Shown: positions 60,121 to 64,000 of the stretch, piece by piece | How positions within the stretch are numbered: the stretch's first letter is position 1 | Layout: the number at the start of each line of letters is the position of its first letter | Source: Emmonsiellopsis sp. PD_33 | Taxonomy: Eukaryota; Ascomycota; Eurotiomycetes; Onygenales; Ajellomycetaceae | Length of the DNA: 64,000 nt | Reading direction: 5' to 3' | Assembly: GCA_032988165.1 (NCBI GenBank) | Contig: JANTQF010000015.1 | Coordinates: forward strand, 1-64,000 | The notes under the pieces: model-generated | What the model saw: the letters and a program-made list of their open reading frames with translations, nothing else | Databases searched by the model: none | Told to the model about the DNA's origin: nothing | Translations under genes and position numbers: made by a program

Positions 60121-60355
60121 CTAACCCTATTTATTTTTATCTTTTCATTTTTTACTTTTATTAATATTTAAATCCTTCATTAACTGTCTCACTTGAGCTG
60201 TTTTTAAGCATTTAATTGAATCATTTTGAACACATAAAGAACTGGGCATTCACACTAACTACTAACTATTAAATTTTAAGAGGAGAAAAGGAAAAAAAAC
60301 AGCCTATTAATCTACTTACCTATCTACCTAGATTAGCTGTGCCACCCCCTATTCA

Positions 60356-60665
60356 TTGTTCATTTTATTTATGAGAGTTATAATAGTCTGGCTGGCAGAC
60401 TACTGGCTGAGATCTATTATTTATAGTAGCTACATTATCTCATTCTACTCCTACTACAACTTAAATATCTCTATTTATAAATATATTACCTTCAGCTTCA
60501 GCTCTGCCTGTAGCCTCATCACATCATCATCATTGTCTATACTCAACCTCTCTATAAATCTAACCCACTTGAGTAGTCCACTGCTTGTGCTACTTGACTT
60601 ACTACTTGCAACCTATTTACTGCCTATTTTTTTACTGCCTTTCACAGGCAGCCTGGTCTTTAGTG
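60356..60665 (-). pseudogene. Decayed minus-strand frame, coiled-coil-like
   Basis: Read on the minus strand, one frame gives SSTSSGLLKWVRFIERLS, DNDDDVMRLQAELKLKV and QTIITLINKMNNE. The in-frame stops are TAG or TAA, one transition from CAG or CAA. It resembles the charged helical part of a retroelement Gag, but no knuckle or polymerase motif is near, so the family is undecided. The plus-strand open frame of 104 codons over the same bases is its shadow. Confidence 0.4.
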
Positions 60666-62039
60666 GTTGAGGAGAGGGGGTAGAGCTGGCTGTATGTGCA
60701 GGCTCATCAGAAATATAGTCTATTATAGTTTGTATGTGTCAGAATGATACTAATACCTGCTCATAGAGGATTTTCATTACTTATCTAGCTGCAGACTTGT
60801 AAGCACACTCCAATATCTAAATGACAACACTACTATATAGAAATAGAGATGATGCTGTATTAGTTGATGCTTGAAAGAAATGAGAAGCTGATGAGTAAAT
60901 TAAGCTATTCAGAGCTTAGAGAGGTAGAGTTTGTTAATAAGAGCTTTACTAGACTAGAGGAGGTAGATATTTTGATATCATGAAGGAAAAAATATATAGA
61001 TAAATAAGTAAGAGAATTTTTAAATGTTAGATAGATTGATAAATAAATTGCTGATCTCCAGCAAGTCTGAAAGGTCAGTAACTATTTATATGAAGCTTCC
61101 TAGAGCTACTAGATCTATTTATGATGCTGTGCTTCAGCCAGGCCCAGGCAGAACTCTATGATGAGATATATGATGATATATATAATGAAGTTCAATGAGA
61201 TGGTTATAGAATACTTAGCTGGTAGAATAATATATTATCAGTGTGAGAGTATAATAATTGCCTTCTCCTAAAAAGGGTTTAGTCCCTAAACTCTGATCAT
61301 GTGAAAAATAGGAGGACAATGAGAGGTTAAAGTATTATAAGGTGAATATCAAATTCACATGAGGTTATCACAGCAACAAGAGGTAGGTAAGGTAGAGAGG
61401 TATAAATAAGTATTCTTCACACACAAAAAACTTCCTCTCAGTAATCATCTCACAATGCACTCTGATAAGTCTAAAATCCATCTCAAAAATGCCAGAATGA
61501 GTGTGAAAACAAGAGGAAAACACACTGCAAAGGACAGAGTAAAGGCTAATAGAGGAAATAGATTAAAATAGTTATATCCACATTCATTTGCATCTCTAAT
61601 ATTAAATACAAGTTTAAGAGACTCTATTAGCCCTCCTTGCCTATTATCACCAGTAAGTCTGACATGATATCAGAAGAGAGAGATAGAATCTAATATAAAA
61701 TAGTGCCTCTATTTGTTACTGTTTCCACAAATAAGGCCTCTGATTCCAATTTGGAGCCTGTATATGCTATGGGGTCACTGAAATGACTTCAGTGCTGCTA
61801 GGAAGAGAGTGTTAAGAAGAAGAAGAAAGATTTTGAGGATAGTATCTGAGAAGTCCTAGAATCTAATGACTTTAATATAAGTACTATAAATGTAAATTAG
61901 TAGTAATAAGTAGCTAATTAATTTTCTAGTTGGGTGATAATTCATTGCCTGGGCTCAGTACTGATGATTCTATCAGTAGCTCCCTATGTTCTTCTCTGTT
62001 AGAAGATCACAAAGATGGAGCCCTCTATATAAAGGGTTA

Positions 62040-62400
62040 TCTCAAGTAGTTAGTAGAGGCAGAAGGCTCTTTAGAGTTAGAGGATGAGAAAGAGGAGGAA
62101 GATGAAGATAAAGATAAAAATGAAAAGATTAATTAATATAAGCTAAATTCCTCTTTGAAGTCTTCTGAGTTCTCTAATTCTGATTCTAACTCCTCTAAGG
62201 AGTTAGAAGCTAATGATACTTTGATGGAGAAATATTATGCAGATTGAGCCTTCTATCTGCACTGTATGAAGCTTTTTCATAATGATTAGAAAGTAATGTG
62301 TGTAAAGTAATCACAGTATAATAACTGTGAGTACTGCCACAAAAATAACACATACTGTCACCCTGTAAGTACTATTTCCCTGCCTATTTAGTTGTGACAT
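62040..62400 (+). pseudogene. Decayed Cys-rich protein fragment
   Basis: A Glu/Lys-rich and then Ser-rich stretch (SSLKSSEFSNSDSNSSKELE) leads into a cysteine array, AFYLHCMKLFHND, MCVK, YNNCEYCHKNNTYCHPV, at about 62,250-62,370. The Cys/His spacing suggests a small zinc-binding domain. Stops again replace Gln and Trp codons. I recall similar Cys-rich proteins from repeat-rich fungal DNA but cannot name the family. Confidence 0.4.
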
Positions 62401-62719
62401 GATTCCTAATAAAACTATAAATGTTAGTAAGATTCCATGAAAAGCTAGGAAAGATGCAGGAGCTAGTGAATCTTAGCCATATAGAGCATAATATTTAAGA
62501 GTGTCTTAAGGTCTTTACTATGATAATATAGAAGGTTATGAAAATGATATCAAATAAGCTTGCTTCTTCTAGAATCATGAAAGATCTGTGGTCATCTTAT
62601 GTCAGTCTGCTCTACTTACTAACTAGCTATAGTAATGATGGAAGGAAGGAATGTGGCATCTATATGCATATAGTAGAGCATCAGAGTACAGAAAAAGGAT
62701 CAATATCCTTACTGATTAA

Positions 62720-62905
62720 CTTCACTGAGGTGACATCTCTACATACAGAGGAAAATAGGGAAGATAAAATAAAAACTACTTTACCAAAGAGGCAGTATCT
62801 CTACAAGTCAGAGGCAAAAAAATAAGGAAAATAAATAAAACCACTTCACTAAAGAGGTAGCATCTCCACATGTTAGAGGCAGACAGAGGGAAGTATCTAA
62901 CTAAG
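62720..62905. repeat. Degenerate tandem repeat, about 60-65 bp, three units
   Basis: Units start near 62,720, 62,779 and 62,844. Each begins CTTYACYRARGAGG-like, continues with a CATCTCYACA block and RAGGCARA, and ends in an A-rich run. Differences are mostly transitions. Confidence 0.55.
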
Positions 62906-63998
62906 GTAAAATAAAAGTATCTGGGTTGCAACATGTTGAATGTGGGGCTTCCAGGAGGAGGAGCTTGATATGGTGAACTTATTCATCAAGTAACTTGCAC
63001 TCTGCAGAGATGATGGTAGTTTCAGAGCAACCAATTTAGATGGTTCTTAATTTCTTGAGTCTCTCATCTTTGATGTTGTGCTGAAGTTGGTTTATAACCT
63101 TATTAACATCATTTTAGATTATCTCAGGTAGGAAAATATTCTTGTTGTTCTTCTATCATTCATTCTGCAGCACTTCAATCTCCCATGTCCAGATACTATT
63201 ATATTATTTGTTCATAACTTTATAGTGTTCATCATAGATACAGGCAAGATCTTGCTTCTGAGCAAGTTGCATCACTTTCACCTCACATATGAGATCTTCA
63301 AGGGAACTGAAATCATCATCAAAGCAGATAAACTGTTCCTATAGATGACATCCTAGACTGTTATAAAACTCTCATTCCAGGTAATTTGCATGTAGGCAGA
63401 TGAAGATGGGTTCATTATCATTATATATTTTCAAGATATTATCTATCTTTTGATTTGTGATATAACATGGAGGAGTACTGTCCATTGTCATCTCTATCAT
63501 CATTTTATACAGAGTAAGTTTAACAAGTTGGAGTGATACATCTAGAGCATTTCCTTTAATATTCCATTCATGTTAAGGGCTCAGCCATATTTTTAGTTCA
63601 GAGAAATATAGAGTGTTGCCCACTTTAAACATTACAGGAGGCTGGTTTTCTTTCTACTTGTTGTGTCTGCATCAGAATTCCTTCTTGAACAGTATATCTC
63701 ATTACTCATTAGTCCTATGAATAGTAGTTTCTAGTTCATTTGTCCACATTTTCTGTCTGGCTAGTGTGATGAGGAGCTTTAGATTTACTAATTATATCTT
63801 ATTCATGAATAGCTTACTTTCTGTGATAATGATGGCTGCTAGCTTCTTAACCTTTATAGTATCTATTCTTCCTTCTTTATGTAATTTATTAAATATCAGT
63901 TTGAAATTCAGGGCATTATCCTCATCTTACTGTAGGGAGATTCCACTGTTGCTATGATCATCTTCATTCTCACTCTGAGTGTCTTCATTATTAGTAGT
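62900..63998 (-). pseudogene. Decayed minus-strand frame of unknown function, running off the window
   Basis: A single minus-strand frame can be followed for more than 340 codons from the window edge to about 62,900, with 15 in-frame stops and no frameshift. All are TAA, TAG or TGA, explicable as one transition from CAA, CAG, CGA or TGG. Legible pieces: EGRIDTIKVKKLAAIIITES, VNLKLLITLARQKMWTNE, MFKVGNTLYFSELKIW, FDDDFSSLEDLICEVK, MQLAQKQDLACIYDEHYKV and HHIKLLLLEAPHSTCCNPD. No known domain is recognised. The long preserved phase shows it was protein-coding, but whether element gene or captured host gene cannot be told. Confidence 0.5.
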
Positions 63999-64000
63999 TT

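Larger units (their letters stand above)
60121..64000. other. AT-rich, CpG-free decayed repeats, unclassified
   Basis: The base composition, absence of CpG and stop-ridden frames match the Helitron/gypsy nest, so this is the same mutated compartment. I found no LTR pair or terminal inverted repeat here. Three decayed frames and one tandem repeat are listed separately; the remaining sequence (about 60,700-62,100) has no legible motif. The region continues past the window edge. Confidence 0.6.

Overview
The window is nuclear DNA of a filamentous ascomycete. Genes carry short (about 45-90 bp) introns with GTRNGT-type donors and YAG acceptors. The proteins are typical of Pezizomycotina: HAUS6/augmin, Rad4, a DAL5-type permease, a Zn2Cys6 factor. 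GC-normal gene islands alternate with extremely AT-rich, CpG-depleted transposon blocks. That two-compartment layout, with LTR retrotransposons and RIP-like mutation, fits Eurotiomycetes and especially Onygenales. The placement is an inference; nothing here fixes the species.

Layout. (1) 1-13,181: about 13 kb with GC-normal base composition and no gene I can support. It holds one clean 407-bp MITE (1383-1789), a few short tandem repeats, and an excess of the word TAGTTA/TAACTA. (2) 13,182-32,078: a compact gene island. It contains a SAP30-like Sin3/HDAC subunit, HAUS6 (minus), an HD-domain 5'-nucleotidase-like protein, an FHIT/HNT2-type HIT hydrolase (minus), Rad4/XPC (minus), a CoA-binding-fold protein, an unknown nuclear-looking protein, a decayed Zn2Cys6 factor, an eight-exon DAL5-like permease (minus) and an ACSF3-like acyl-CoA synthetase. 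(3) 32,541-38,205: a complete Ty1/copia element in minus orientation, with 177-bp LTRs and TSD AAGGC, decayed by transitions. (4) 38,302-39,930: a CMD/AhpD-like gene immediately beyond the copia element. (5) 39,931 to about 42,100: gene-free, still CpG-containing. (6) About 42,100-64,000: an AT-rich, almost CpG-free transposon block.

The central discovery is a three-level nest that can be resolved to the base. A Helitron (Rep/helicase, plus strand) is split inside its Rep domain by a Ty3/gypsy chromovirus, Gypsy-1 (44,572-57,559, 254-bp LTRs, TSD AAATA). Gypsy-1 is split just upstream of its right LTR by a second chromovirus, Gypsy-2 (49,832-57,245, 297-bp LTRs, TSD CTTAC). Gypsy-2 carries an additional antisense reading frame between pol and its 3' LTR. 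All three reverse transcriptases have lost a catalytic Asp of the xDD motif by G-to-A change.

The copia LTR pair shows how the mutation acts. Every LTR difference is a transition and nearly all are at ancestral CpG. Each LTR keeps its CpGs only at its outward-facing end, so the mutated domain stops within tens of bases of the element's edges. The last 4 kb contain at least three further decayed reading frames that I could not classify.

Functional themes of the intact genes: chromatin repression (SAP30), spindle microtubule nucleation (HAUS6), nucleotide hydrolysis and housekeeping (HD, HIT), nucleotide excision repair (Rad4), anion transport (DAL5-like) and acyl activation (ACSF3-like). They are unrelated housekeeping neighbours and not a pathway cluster. 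The permease and the synthetase do share a divergent promoter.
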